Positions 1 to 8,988 of a stretch of DNA of 64,000 nt are shown here, piece by piece. Below the pieces are notes generated by a model that ran no database searches, was not told the origin of the DNA, and saw nothing but the letters and a program-made list of their open reading frames with translations. Position numbers and translations under genes: made by a program. Location: assembly GCF_026619415.1 (NCBI RefSeq), contig NZ_JAOVZR010000001.1, positions 1 through 64,000 on the forward strand. The letters are read 5' to 3'. Each line of letters opens with the position of its first letter. Position 1 is the stretch's first letter. The DNA is from Hoeflea algicola. Its GTDB lineage: Bacteria > Pseudomonadota > Alphaproteobacteria > Rhizobiales > Rhizobiaceae.

Positions 1-1113
1 GCAAATTATCTGATTGGCTCGTTCGTCGCGGCCTATGAGGATATCACGTTTCTATGGAACAACTTCGGCAACGTGATTGGCGCGGCTGTTATTGGAGGCG
101 TCAATCTCGCCATTGATGCGGTCAACACGCTGATCAACGGTGCAAAGCGGTCGATCAATGATCTGATCAACACCATCAACCTGATCCCCGGCGTCAACAT
201 CGATGGGCTGGATACGTCTAGCTCCACGATTGGCAATATCGAAAACAGCTTTGCCAACAACCTGACCGGTGGCGGGCGTCACAGCGCATTGTCTCGCCAT
301 AACGAACGGCAACAGGCAGCGCTAAACGCTGATTACCTTGGTGGCGTCTCTACAGCGTTTGAAGGTTCCACACCCGATATCAAGGCGGCAACGGCTGCGC
401 TTACCGAAGCCGAGACAGCCGCCACTGGCGCAGGTAAGGCAATCAAGGAAGCGGCCAAGACAGACCCATGGAAGGGACTGCGCAAGTCCGTTGATACAGC
501 AAACGATGGATTGAAAGCCGCTCGCGAAATCGCAGGCGGGTTTTTCTCCGACCTGAAAAACGGGTTGAAGAACGGAGAAAGCTTCTGGGATAGTTTCAAA
601 ACAGCAGCGTTGAACGCGCTCGACCGTATCACCGACAAACTGCTGAATGAAGTGCTTGATAGCATCTTCAAGGTCAACAAGGCCGCATCGGGCGGCGGCG
701 GTGGCGGCATCGGCGGGTTCCTGTCCTCCATCTTCGGCGGGATGTTTGGCGGGGGTCAAATGGGCATCGCCAAGGCGGGCGGAATTGGCCTTTATGCCAA
801 CGGCACAGACTTTGCGCCGGGCGGCATGGCTATCGTCGGTGAGCAAGGCCCTGAGCTGGTCAACCTCCCACGCGGGTCAAAGGTTAACACGGCCGGCCAA
901 ACGCGAGGCATGATGTCAGCCGCCAACAACAATCGCGGCGGGTCGTCTGATGTCGTGACAATCGTTCTCCAGGATGACAGCGGTCGCATGGCGTCGATTG
1001 CTGATCAGCAAATCAAGACTGCCAGCGGTACGATTATCAATGTTGCGGTCCAGAAGTCAGAAGCGAAATTCGCCACGACCTACGCCAAGACCAATCGTGC
1101 GGGGCAAATCTGA
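1..1113 (+). CDS. Phage tail tape measure protein, C-terminal part (5' truncated by window)
   Basis: The frame is open from base 1, so only the last 370 residues are visible. Near the end sits the motif FAPGGMAIVGEQGPELV followed by NLPRGSKV, which is typical of the C-terminus of siphophage tape measure proteins. Before it comes a glycine-rich stretch and an alanine-rich helical region. The family sets tail length and acts during DNA ejection. The stop overlaps the next start (TGATG), as expected in a tightly packed tail operon. The N-terminal, length-determining part lies outside the window. Confidence 0.85.
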   Translation, partial: ANYLIGSFVAAYEDITFLWNNFGNVIGAAVIGGVNLAIDAVNTLINGAKRSINDLINTINLIPGVNIDGLDTSSSTIGNIENSFANNLTGGGRHSALSRHNERQQAALNADYLGGVSTAFEGSTPDIKAATAALTEAETAATGAGKAIKEAAKTDPWKGLRKSVDTANDGLKAAREIAGGFFSDLKNGLKNGESFWDSFKTAALNALDRITDKLLNEVLDSIFKVNKAASGGGGGGIGGFLSSIFGGMFGGGQMGIAKAGGIGLYANGTDFAPGGMAIVGEQGPELVNLPRGSKVNTAGQTRGMMSAANNNRGGSSDVVTIVLQDDSGRMASIADQQIKTASGTIINVAVQKSEAKFATTYAKTNRAGQI

Positions 1114-1757
1114 TGGCTGTGCTTCCATTCCCCGCGCTCTCGTTTGAGCACTTCGACATGCGCCAGGTCAACACCCGGCTCAACAACACGATGCTTGGCC
1201 GGAAGACAGAGACGGCAGACTTCGGAACGCCCTATTGGCGGGTTTCGGCTGCAACGGGATTCCTGTCCGATGAAAAGATTGACGAGGCGGACGCATTCTT
1301 TACCGAGGCATCCAAGGGCGGCAATGTATTCGCCTGCTATGACTATTACAGGCCGCGCCCGCGAGCCTATGGCGACACTCCGCTCGGTGGTACGAAAGCC
1401 GCAGGCGGGGCATTTGATGGATCAGCGATCCTTTCGACCGGAACAGATAGCCGGACAATTGTGGTGTCGGGTCTGCCTGACTCGTTTGCGCTCAATCGCG
1501 GGTGCTTGGTCGAGGTCAACAAATCATCAAGCGTTCGCTCGCTTCACCGGGTCATGGCTGATGCTACGGCCAATGGTTCTGGCGTTGTCACGCTGACGAT
1601 TGATTTCCCGCTGGATACAACCGTCTTCACATCTGGCAATTCCACAATCCAACTGGAAAAGCCGTCCTGCCTGATGATGCTTGATCCGGGCTGGTCAATG
1701 CCCAAGGCATGGTCTGACCGGGTGGCGTCGTTCTCAGCTACAGAGGTGTTTCTCTGA
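1113..1757 (+). CDS. Phage tail protein, distal-tail/tail-tip type
   Basis: This 214-residue protein is coupled to the tape measure gene by TGATG and to the next gene by a second TGATG. I do not recognise a specific signature, but position directly after the tape measure protein is where siphophages and gene transfer agents carry distal tail or DUF2460-type proteins. It has no signal peptide or membrane segment and reads as a mixed beta-rich structural protein. The role in joining tail tube to tail tip is inferred from gene order. Confidence 0.75.
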   Translation: MAVLPFPALSFEHFDMRQVNTRLNNTMLGRKTETADFGTPYWRVSAATGFLSDEKIDEADAFFTEASKGGNVFACYDYYRPRPRAYGDTPLGGTKAAGGAFDGSAILSTGTDSRTIVVSGLPDSFALNRGCLVEVNKSSSVRSLHRVMADATANGSGVVTLTIDFPLDTTVFTSGNSTIQLEKPSCLMMLDPGWSMPKAWSDRVASFSATEVFL

Positions 1758-2365
1758 TGGCCACAGCACTAGCAACAGAAGTCGGAAATCAGGTCGATAG
1801 CGGCTCGATCAAGGTTCTTCCCTTGGTCAAGATCGTTCTTCCCGGCAAGGGCGAAACCCCGGACAAAACCGTTGGTTACCATACGGGTGGGCGTCCATTC
1901 ACCTATTCCGGGCAAGAGTACCTACCGAACCGCTTTCTGAATGATGACGGGCTTGTTGCAGCCCTCGGGAACCAGATCACCGAAACGACACTGGTATTTT
2001 CCGATGTGCCAACCGACAACGCAGATGACGGCATCGCTGCAATTGAGAATTACCAGTACATCAATGCGGCAGTGACTGTCTCCTATCTCTGCGGCGATCC
2101 GGCGACCGATGAAATCCTTGGGGTTCTGGTCACGCAGTTCTACGAAATCAACGATGTAGAATTTGAAGTTGGCGCGCTCGATGAAGATGGCCAAGCGACG
2201 ATCTCGCTGAATATCTCGATTGAAACACTCTCCCGGCGCTACCGGGATCAGACCTATGCGAAGCGGTCTGTCGAGGATCAGAAGCGGCACAACTCAGCGA
2301 CAGACACGGCGTTTGCATACGTCGCCACATCGCCAGACTGGCCGGAAGAATGGGGCCAACGATGA
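1757..2365 (+). CDS. Phage tail protein, baseplate hub-like (DUF2163-like position)
   Basis: The 202-residue product lies between the distal-tail-like gene and the cell-wall peptidase gene, the slot used by DUF2163/hub proteins in siphophages and gene transfer agents. The C-terminal part ends with a DQTYAKRSVEDQ segment followed by DTAFAYV, resembling the C-terminal signature of phage tail proteins of this class. Family assignment rests mainly on synteny. The ATGA overlap with the next gene indicates translational coupling. Confidence 0.72.
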   Translation: MATALATEVGNQVDSGSIKVLPLVKIVLPGKGETPDKTVGYHTGGRPFTYSGQEYLPNRFLNDDGLVAALGNQITETTLVFSDVPTDNADDGIAAIENYQYINAAVTVSYLCGDPATDEILGVLVTQFYEINDVEFEVGALDEDGQATISLNISIETLSRRYRDQTYAKRSVEDQKRHNSATDTAFAYVATSPDWPEEWGQR

Positions 2366-2754
2366 ACCGCGCACAGATCGTTTCCAACATCATCAAGACG
2401 GCTCGGAAAGAGCCTTACGCCTATGGCGTCAATGATTGCTTTTTCCTTGGCTTGAAGGTGATCGACGCGCTGCAAGGGACCAGCCACGTCAAGGCGTTCT
2501 CGGGTTCCTACAAGACTCTCCGAGGTGCTCATAGAGCAATGCGTAAGCGCGGTCATGGTTCAGTGGTCACTCTCTATGACGAAATGCTGTCAGAGATCCC
2601 TTGGGGTCAATCCCGCATTGGCGATCTCGCGGTTGTGCTCTTGGACGATGGCGAACACGTAGGCGTTAACGGCGGGCAGGCTTGGCACTCAATCACCGAA
2701 GCAGGCCCGCGTTCATGGCCGCTTCACCTCGCCATGTGCGCATTCAAGGTCTAA
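2362..2754 (+). CDS. NlpC/P60-like phage cell-wall peptidase
   Basis: The start is ATG 2362, overlapping the previous stop as ATGA; an in-frame ATG 12 bases upstream is less likely. The 130-residue product has YGVNDCFFLGLKVIDAL near residues 20-37, matching the catalytic cysteine region of phage NlpC/P60-type peptidases, and a GEHVGV histidine segment near residue 100. In siphophages this tail-tip peptidase locally opens peptidoglycan during DNA injection. Position directly before the host-specificity protein supports the call. Confidence 0.78.
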   Translation: MNRAQIVSNIIKTARKEPYAYGVNDCFFLGLKVIDALQGTSHVKAFSGSYKTLRGAHRAMRKRGHGSVVTLYDEMLSEIPWGQSRIGDLAVVLLDDGEHVGVNGGQAWHSITEAGPRSWPLHLAMCAFKV

Positions 2755-2757
2755 ATT

Positions 2758-5217
2758 ATGGTATTTTCCCTAATTGGGGGCGCGATCGCTGCGGCGGTCG
2801 GCCTTGGCAGCGCTACCCTGTTTGGCGTGTCGGCGGGTGCTATCATTGGCGGCGGTCTCGCGCTCGCTGCCAATCTGGCACTGTCCTACCTCAATCGCCC
2901 AAAGAAGACGCTCAGCACGGCGGTCCAGGGTCAGGTTCAGCTTGGCGGCGATGTGGCCGATCAGGTTCTATTCGGCACAGGCAAGACCAAAGGCCACCGG
3001 ATTTATTACGCCAAGTACGGCGGCGGCAATGCGCAAAACGCCGAAGTGTTCGTGCTCGCCAATGGCCGTTGCGATGGACTTGAAGAATACATCTATTTCT
3101 ATGGTGAGAAGCACGATCTGATCAGCGTCACACCGGTCGACAACGAGGCGGCACGTTACACGGTTGACGGCTTCGGGTCTTCCATCAATATCCGCTTCTA
3201 CGATGGATCGCCCGGCCAGCTTGCCGACAGCGAATTGGTCGCTGCAACGTCTGCGCTCGGCAATCCATGGAAAGCCACCAGCACGGTTGCTGGCCACGCT
3301 TATGTTGTGGTTGAGCGCACTTGGTCCGCAAGCCTGTTTGACAAAGGCAGACCGGAGTTTGAATTCGTGTTGCGCGGCTGGTGCGAATACGACCCGCGCA
3401 AGGACAGCACAGTTTCGGGCGGCTCGGGTTCACACCGCATCGATGACCCGGACACCTGGGAACACTCGGTCAACCCGGCGATCCATCGCCTGAACTTCCA
3501 GCTTGGGCTTCGCGGCACTCTTTCGGGTGACGTGCTGGTCGGCGTTGGCAAGCCCATCAGTCAGATTGATGTGGCAATGCACATGGCCGCAGCCAATGTG
3601 TGCGACACCGAACGCACTATCGGCGGGCGCACGATCCCCACATATCACTGCAATCTCTTTGTCTCGGCAGAAGATGACCACATTGCCGTTCTCCAGATGA
3701 TGGAAGACGCAATGGCCGGCTATGCGGTCAACCGCGCTGGTCTTGATGGCGTTCTCGCTGGAGCCCCGCAAGTTCCGGTGCTGGAAATTACCGCAGACGG
3801 TATCCGGGCAGACGCACCGCGCAAGAGCAAAAACCGCAGATCCGGCTTCGACGGCATCAACATTCTGTCAGGCCAGTTCACTTCCATCGAGGCCCACTAC
3901 AACCCGGAAAGTCTCGAAACGGTCAGTTCCAATGCAGACATTGCCGCTGATGGCCGCAAGCGTCCTGCCGGGAATGACTTCCTCCAGGTCACAGACCCGG
4001 ACATTGCGCAATACCTGCTCAATATTCGGTATCGTCAGAACCGGAAGGCAAAGCAGCGTTCGCTGCCGGTATCGCGCAAGGTTGGAACACGGCTGCAACC
4101 CGGCGATTGGGTGACGTATGAAGACACAGACTGGCTGATCACCAAGTGGGGCTTTGATCGTCAATTCCAGTTTACGCTTGAATTGGCTGAGACCGGTGAT
4201 GATGTCTATGACGAGGAAGGCATCACAGCCGGTCCGGTAATCGTCGCGCCGTCCGCTCCTGCCAACCCGTCGCTGATTTCAACAGTCTCGAACTTCACTG
4301 TTGCGGCGGGGCTGATTACAGGCACGAACGGCGCGCAGACACCGGCCTTGCAATTCGGCTGGGATGATCCGGAAGACCCGACCGTTACCGCCGTGCAAAT
4401 CCAGTATAGGCAGAATGGGACAGAAAGCCCGGTCTTTACTGCGACAGCTACAGACGTGGCGGCTGGAACCCTCGTTATGCCAGGCGGGGTTCAGTCCGTG
4501 TTGGACTACGACGCGCGGGCGACGATATCCACGCAGCCTGACCGGCTCAAGTCATGGACTTCATGGGTTACGACCGTAGCGCCGACCCAGACAGTGCAGT
4601 TAATGCTTGCCGAAGTGGCGGGGGATATTCGGGGCACGCTCGACACCATGCGCGCGCAGATTGATGATCTGCACCACCGTATTGAACTTTCGGGCGGCGA
4701 TGCGTCCATGGACACGACCGAGCGCTATCTGGAGCGCCGGGTGATTACCAGGCAGCAGGGCGCCCTCAAGGCAACCGTGATCAGCGAACAGCAGGCGCGG
4801 ATTGATGGAGACGCGGCTCTAGCTGAGGATATCACGGCGGTTGAGGCCATGGCGGAAGGTGCCAATGCTGGCGGGCTGTTCAAGATTGAGGCGTCCGCAG
4901 GGGCGGGCGATGTGCTGTCAAGGCTGACAATGTATGCCCGCGCCTCGATTGAAGACGCATTCGAAGACGCTGGCTTGGTGATCGAAGTTGTCGGCGACGG
5001 TGAAGACCCTCCCACACTGTCAGGCAGGGTGGTTATTAGTGCCGCTCAATTTGTTGTGACGGACGGGACCGAAACCAACCTCCCGTTGGTGTTCGAGGAC
5101 GGTGTCTTGAAAATTCAGAACATATTGTTTGGTGACGGCGTTGGCGGGACGATCACCGGGGCCACGGGCAAAATGGTGTCAGATTACGTCAACGAACGAA
5201 TGACCTTTTCTGATTGA
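2758..5217 (+). CDS. Tail tip / host specificity protein (J-like)
   Basis: The 819-residue protein begins three bases after the peptidase stop. Its N-terminus is a glycine/alanine-rich hydrophobic stretch (GGAIAAAVGLG...GAIIGGGLALAANL) common in phage tail-tip and gene-transfer-agent ORFG15-type proteins. The middle carries conserved-looking hub domains, and a fibronectin-like region follows around residue 500 (after a proline-rich linker). The C-terminal part is a helical connector. It probably forms the central tip fibre that contacts the host receptor. Confidence 0.82.
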   Translation: MVFSLIGGAIAAAVGLGSATLFGVSAGAIIGGGLALAANLALSYLNRPKKTLSTAVQGQVQLGGDVADQVLFGTGKTKGHRIYYAKYGGGNAQNAEVFVLANGRCDGLEEYIYFYGEKHDLISVTPVDNEAARYTVDGFGSSINIRFYDGSPGQLADSELVAATSALGNPWKATSTVAGHAYVVVERTWSASLFDKGRPEFEFVLRGWCEYDPRKDSTVSGGSGSHRIDDPDTWEHSVNPAIHRLNFQLGLRGTLSGDVLVGVGKPISQIDVAMHMAAANVCDTERTIGGRTIPTYHCNLFVSAEDDHIAVLQMMEDAMAGYAVNRAGLDGVLAGAPQVPVLEITADGIRADAPRKSKNRRSGFDGINILSGQFTSIEAHYNPESLETVSSNADIAADGRKRPAGNDFLQVTDPDIAQYLLNIRYRQNRKAKQRSLPVSRKVGTRLQPGDWVTYEDTDWLITKWGFDRQFQFTLELAETGDDVYDEEGITAGPVIVAPSAPANPSLISTVSNFTVAAGLITGTNGAQTPALQFGWDDPEDPTVTAVQIQYRQNGTESPVFTATATDVAAGTLVMPGGVQSVLDYDARATISTQPDRLKSWTSWVTTVAPTQTVQLMLAEVAGDIRGTLDTMRAQIDDLHHRIELSGGDASMDTTERYLERRVITRQQGALKATVISEQQARIDGDAALAEDITAVEAMAEGANAGGLFKIEASAGAGDVLSRLTMYARASIEDAFEDAGLVIEVVGDGEDPPTLSGRVVISAAQFVVTDGTETNLPLVFEDGVLKIQNILFGDGVGGTITGATGKMVSDYVNERMTFSD

Positions 5218-5226
5218 GGTGGGTAA

Positions 5227-5673
5227 ATGAGCACTCCAAGAGTCATGTTTGACGCTGATGAACTTGTCATCTCCAAGGTTGGCAAGGACGCCACCAATGC
5301 CTCATTGCCCGACACTGACAAGATCTTCGACAGCAAGTGGTTGTTCGGTTTGCAGGTGTTGGGCAGCGGCGTCTGGACGTATCCCAAGGAGGTTTCAACC
5401 TATCGGGATTTCACGCTACCTGATTACGGGTTTCAGCCCGCACTTATGATCAGGACCAAGGCGCGCCCACACTACAAGGATAATGGGGTCGAATATCAAT
5501 TTGCGCTGGCCACGGACCGGCCAAATATTTCGGTCTTTACGGGCGTCGAATTCACATATGACAGAACAAATAGCATCACGCCGCACAAGTTCGTCAATGA
5601 CACCACCGTAAGGATATACCGGACCGACCCTTATTCCGCCGTTGAGTTCCATTGGTTGGCGCTGGCGTTATGA
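5227..5673 (+). CDS. Phage small tail-associated protein, paralogue A
   Basis: A 148-residue protein with a good ribosome binding site (GAGGTGGG before ATG 5227). The N-terminal motif RVMFDADELVISKVGKDA resembles the start of the protein encoded at 6182 and, more weakly, the one at 5670. Such short proteins with an SK-GKDV N-terminus sit near tail fibre genes in prophages of this group; the function is unknown. It ends in an ATGA overlap with the next gene. Confidence 0.75.
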   Translation: MSTPRVMFDADELVISKVGKDATNASLPDTDKIFDSKWLFGLQVLGSGVWTYPKEVSTYRDFTLPDYGFQPALMIRTKARPHYKDNGVEYQFALATDRPNISVFTGVEFTYDRTNSITPHKFVNDTTVRIYRTDPYSAVEFHWLALAL

Positions 5674-6185
5674 CAACGAGAACGGTTATCGACCCGAGCG
5701 AAGATTGGGTCATGCGCGTTAGCACTGCTGGTAACGATGTGGAAAGCGACGGCGGGCCGTATCTGTTTGATGGTTCGCTTGAGACGTTGCAGGTCCATCA
5801 AACAGGGATCGTGACGGATGTTTTTCAGTGGCAGCGACTAAGCACGCCAGAAGTACACCGATGCATCAAGCTTGCGGGGGCTTACACCGGGTATCCAATG
5901 TTGGAGATTTCATTTCCGACGCTCGGATACGTCCCTCACATTGAATGGTCAATCACGAGTGACGCGCTTGGCGGGGCTGTTGATTTCCCAGCGCACCACA
6001 TCAACACAGTCACCGGCAGTTCGAGCACGGAGCTTGTAAGCCTGCCGGTTGCAATGATCCCCTACACCAACAAATTCCAGATTATAGCAACGACTGCGAA
6101 CGCGCAGGGCTACAGCCTGGGGCACGGCGGGACTCCCCGGCAGGGAGACCTTTATTATACGGTGTTCAAAAGGCCGACGACATGA
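5670..6185 (+). CDS. Phage small tail-associated protein, paralogue B
   Basis: ATG 5670 overlaps the previous stop (ATGA) and is preferred to an upstream ATG at 5652. The 171-residue product starts with MTTRTVIDPSEDWVMRVSTA, then GNDVESDGG, a diverged version of the SK-GKDV motif of its neighbours. The rest is unlike them. Its stop overlaps the next start. No known domain was recognised. Structural role near the tail tip is inferred from context. Confidence 0.72.
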   Translation: MTTRTVIDPSEDWVMRVSTAGNDVESDGGPYLFDGSLETLQVHQTGIVTDVFQWQRLSTPEVHRCIKLAGAYTGYPMLEISFPTLGYVPHIEWSITSDALGGAVDFPAHHINTVTGSSSTELVSLPVAMIPYTNKFQIIATTANAQGYSLGHGGTPRQGDLYYTVFKRPTT

Positions 6186-6559
6186 ACGACCGGGTGATGT
6201 TCGGTAACAATGGTTCGAAGTTCGTGGCGAGGGTTTCGAAGCCCGGTAAGGACGTGGCGAGCACTGACCTTGCGGACTTCTCGCTGCATGAGGATTTTTC
6301 GACGCTCATACCGATTGCGCGAGGTACAACCACGTTGGCAACGGGCGCGAGTACGTCTTTCACCCTGTCGTCAATAATTGGCAAACACCCGTTTGTGGTC
6401 ATGAAATCATCCGATGGCATACTGCCGGTCGCGCCATATCTCAACTTCTATCGCGGCACCTACTACCTCCGCGTCATTCCTACGACAGGCGTCTGCACAC
6501 TTTACAACGAGTACGCCACGTCGCTGACCATCACCTACGCGATTTTCATTTCGCCATAG
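6182..6559 (+). CDS. Phage small tail-associated protein, paralogue C
   Basis: A 125-residue protein that begins in an ATGA overlap. Its N-terminus (RVMFGNNGSKFVARVSKPGK, then DVAS) is the clearest copy of the motif shared with the genes at 5227 and 5670. The rest is rich in Ser/Thr and hydrophobic residues with no recognised domain. The three tandem genes are translationally coupled, so they are probably made in fixed ratio. Confidence 0.73.
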   Translation: MNDRVMFGNNGSKFVARVSKPGKDVASTDLADFSLHEDFSTLIPIARGTTTLATGASTSFTLSSIIGKHPFVVMKSSDGILPVAPYLNFYRGTYYLRVIPTTGVCTLYNEYATSLTITYAIFISP

Positions 6560-6639
6560 GTCATCCCGCAAAACCTGACCAGATACCGACCGCTAACGCC
6601 CGCAGCGGTCCCTTTGCTATGCCTGCATAAGGACACCCC

Positions 6640-8988
6640 ATGACATCCCTGATAGTTGAGAAAACCGGCACGGTCAGCCTGACAGCCGGAAGCAAAGTCC
6701 TGTCTGGAACGCTGACTGCGTTCTCTGCTGCCGCCGTCTCTGGCGGAATGCTGATCGTTGACGGCGTATCGGCAGCCATTGCCAGTGTTGAAAGCGATAC
6801 AGCGGCCACGCTCGAACAGAACTGGGCCGGCGAGAATGCCACTGATGCCGATTACGTCATCATGCGCTCGACCGCAGAGGCGGCCCGGCTGACCAATGCC
6901 CAGGACAAGCTGTCCGATCTGATTGCCCAGCTCGAAGGGCAGGTGTTCTTCAATTACGATGCCTTCGGCGAGGCGCTGGCCGACCGGGATGCGTTTGATG
7001 ATGAGGCCAAGGGCTTCAAGTTCGCGTTGATCTCGGATGGCGATGCGGTGCTCTATGTCAAAGCCTCGGCCAGTTCCGCCGACTGGACGGATGGCGTCAC
7101 GATCCGAGGCGACAAGGGCGATACCGGTGCAACAGGTCCGGCTGGTGAGGATGGGCAGGCATTCGACCGCAAGGGCGCTGGTGCACCTGATGATGGCGAC
7201 GGGTCGAACGGCGAGACCTATCTCAACACGGTCAATGGCGACACCTATGTGAAGGCCGCCGGCACATGGGGAGCGCCAACGGGGAGTATCAAAGGCGACC
7301 AAGGCATCCAGGGAGTGAAGGGCGACAAGGGTGACACCGGCCAGGTCGGGACCGAGGCGCTGCTCGACAGCGGCACGGCGACGGGCGCGGGCGCGCTTGA
7401 ACTCGATCTGAGTACCTATGTGGCGGCTGGATACGACCGGTTTCGGGTCGTGCTGCGGGGCTTGACGCCCAGCGTTGACGGCGCGTTCATGGGTGCGCAG
7501 TTCTCGGCAAATGGCGGTTCCTCCTACGAGGGTGCAGGTTATGTCCATGCCTACGAACGTGGGATAGTTGGCGGTTCTCCCGATTCTGGCGGCAGCGCGT
7601 CGGACAGTTACATGCGGGTGACGACTGCTATCGGCACTGATGCTGGCGAGTTCGCCGAGATCACGATTGATATAGACCTCACCGCCACACGCGGCACCAT
7701 GGAGGCGCGGACCCTTCTCAAGTCGGACACCGGCGCGGTTATCCTCATGCGTGCGCAAGGGCGGCTCGCCGTCGCGGACCTCAACGCTCTTCAGTTCTTC
7801 ATGTCGGGTGGCACGATCACCAGCAGCTGGGTTCTGTTCGGCTTCGACGGCACGACGGTGGTTGGTGACGAAACCCTCACGGATGCGAAGCTCTCGCCGA
7901 CCGCCCGCGTTTCCTACGCTGCCTTCGGGGCGTTCCCCGATCGCTCGGAAATCCAGGCCGCAACGGTGGGCGATGACATCGATCGGCTGGGCTGCCTCGG
8001 CTATGCGGCGGCGGGCGACACCGATGGCGACATCATCACCTATACCCGCGAGGCTTCGGAGCCGACGTGCCATGCGCGGCTGAAGGTGCAGAGCGCGGAC
8101 GGCAAATGGTTCGTCGCCTCGCGTCCTGCATCCGGTCTGCCGATCAAATGGGCGGGCGCGAAGTGGGACGCGACCACGGACGACAGTGAGGCTGTGCAGG
8201 CATGTCTCGATTTTGGGCCGGGCAAGTACCTTCTGCCGGTAGGAACGGGGAGAGTTGACAACGACCTCACGGTTGCCGGAGACGGAATCAACCTCGTCGG
8301 GCATAGTATGGGTTCATCAAGCATCTGGTTCTATGGAACGACGTTCCTGAAGAATTCAGAGGCAACACCAAGTCTGGAGGCACACCGGAGATATTATTTC
8401 GAGGCAAAAGACTTTTCAATATTCCGAAAGGGAGCCTTTTCTGGATCGAAGGGCTTCGATCTTGATAGCTTTGTTCTGGGACGGATGGAGCGAGTACACG
8501 CGGACTTTTTTGAATACGGCTTCATGCTCGAAAGCGCCGTCTCTGGTTTCAGTGTCTACAATGTCTGGGAGCAACTCTTCGCAAACGTGTGCCGCTATGG
8601 CTTCTGGATCGATGGATCACAGTCCAACGCACAGAAACTGTGTGGTTGTAGGCACAATGGCGCTGCGAAAAAGATCAATGCGACAACCGGGTTGGCGGAT
8701 GCTGGCGGCGTCAACGTGTTCGGGTTTACAGTGCGGAACTCAAACGGCTGTCACTTAGACACCCCCATCGTTGATTACGCCGAGACTGGCATTTATCTTA
8801 CAGAAACGACGGCAGATAGCGCCTACTACAACACGATCACGGCACCTCGCATCGAAGATGTGACCGACGCCATTGTCATCGACGCGGGCGTCGATGTGAC
8901 GTCTATCTTGGGTGGGGGAGCGACCTCGGTGTCGGGTTCGAAGCTGATTGATAACGGCACAGATACTGTCACGCAGGGCGATTGGTAA
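6640..8988 (+). CDS. Phage tail fibre / tailspike with collagen-like and beta-helix regions
   Basis: A 782-residue protein. Residues 1-150 form a tail-attachment-like domain. Collagen-like Gly-X-Y stretches follow at about 157-170 (GDKGDTGATGPAGEDG) and 216-238 (GDQGIQGVKGDKGDTG), then a receptor-contact region. From about residue 500 a tailspike-like right-handed beta-helix is suggested by the WAGAKWDATTDDSEAVQACL entry motif and repeated short hydrophobic rungs. Such proteins bind or cleave surface glycans, so this gene probably sets host range. It ends 20 bases inside the convergent methyltransferase gene. Confidence 0.85.
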   Translation: MTSLIVEKTGTVSLTAGSKVLSGTLTAFSAAAVSGGMLIVDGVSAAIASVESDTAATLEQNWAGENATDADYVIMRSTAEAARLTNAQDKLSDLIAQLEGQVFFNYDAFGEALADRDAFDDEAKGFKFALISDGDAVLYVKASASSADWTDGVTIRGDKGDTGATGPAGEDGQAFDRKGAGAPDDGDGSNGETYLNTVNGDTYVKAAGTWGAPTGSIKGDQGIQGVKGDKGDTGQVGTEALLDSGTATGAGALELDLSTYVAAGYDRFRVVLRGLTPSVDGAFMGAQFSANGGSSYEGAGYVHAYERGIVGGSPDSGGSASDSYMRVTTAIGTDAGEFAEITIDIDLTATRGTMEARTLLKSDTGAVILMRAQGRLAVADLNALQFFMSGGTITSSWVLFGFDGTTVVGDETLTDAKLSPTARVSYAAFGAFPDRSEIQAATVGDDIDRLGCLGYAAAGDTDGDIITYTREASEPTCHARLKVQSADGKWFVASRPASGLPIKWAGAKWDATTDDSEAVQACLDFGPGKYLLPVGTGRVDNDLTVAGDGINLVGHSMGSSSIWFYGTTFLKNSEATPSLEAHRRYYFEAKDFSIFRKGAFSGSKGFDLDSFVLGRMERVHADFFEYGFMLESAVSGFSVYNVWEQLFANVCRYGFWIDGSQSNAQKLCGCRHNGAAKKINATTGLADAGGVNVFGFTVRNSNGCHLDTPIVDYAETGIYLTETTADSAYYNTITAPRIEDVTDAIVIDAGVDVTSILGGGATSVSGSKLIDNGTDTVTQGDW

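Noticed and set aside
1..6559. Possible gene transfer agent instead of a phage
   Set aside because: The tail gene order resembles gene transfer agents. However, a tailspike, lysis cassette, early-type operons and an attR in a tRNA show an integrated siphophage.
6535..8304. Long minus-strand open frame of 589 codons
   Set aside because: It is antisense to the tail fibre gene, which has recognisable repeats; the frame is a GC-rich shadow.
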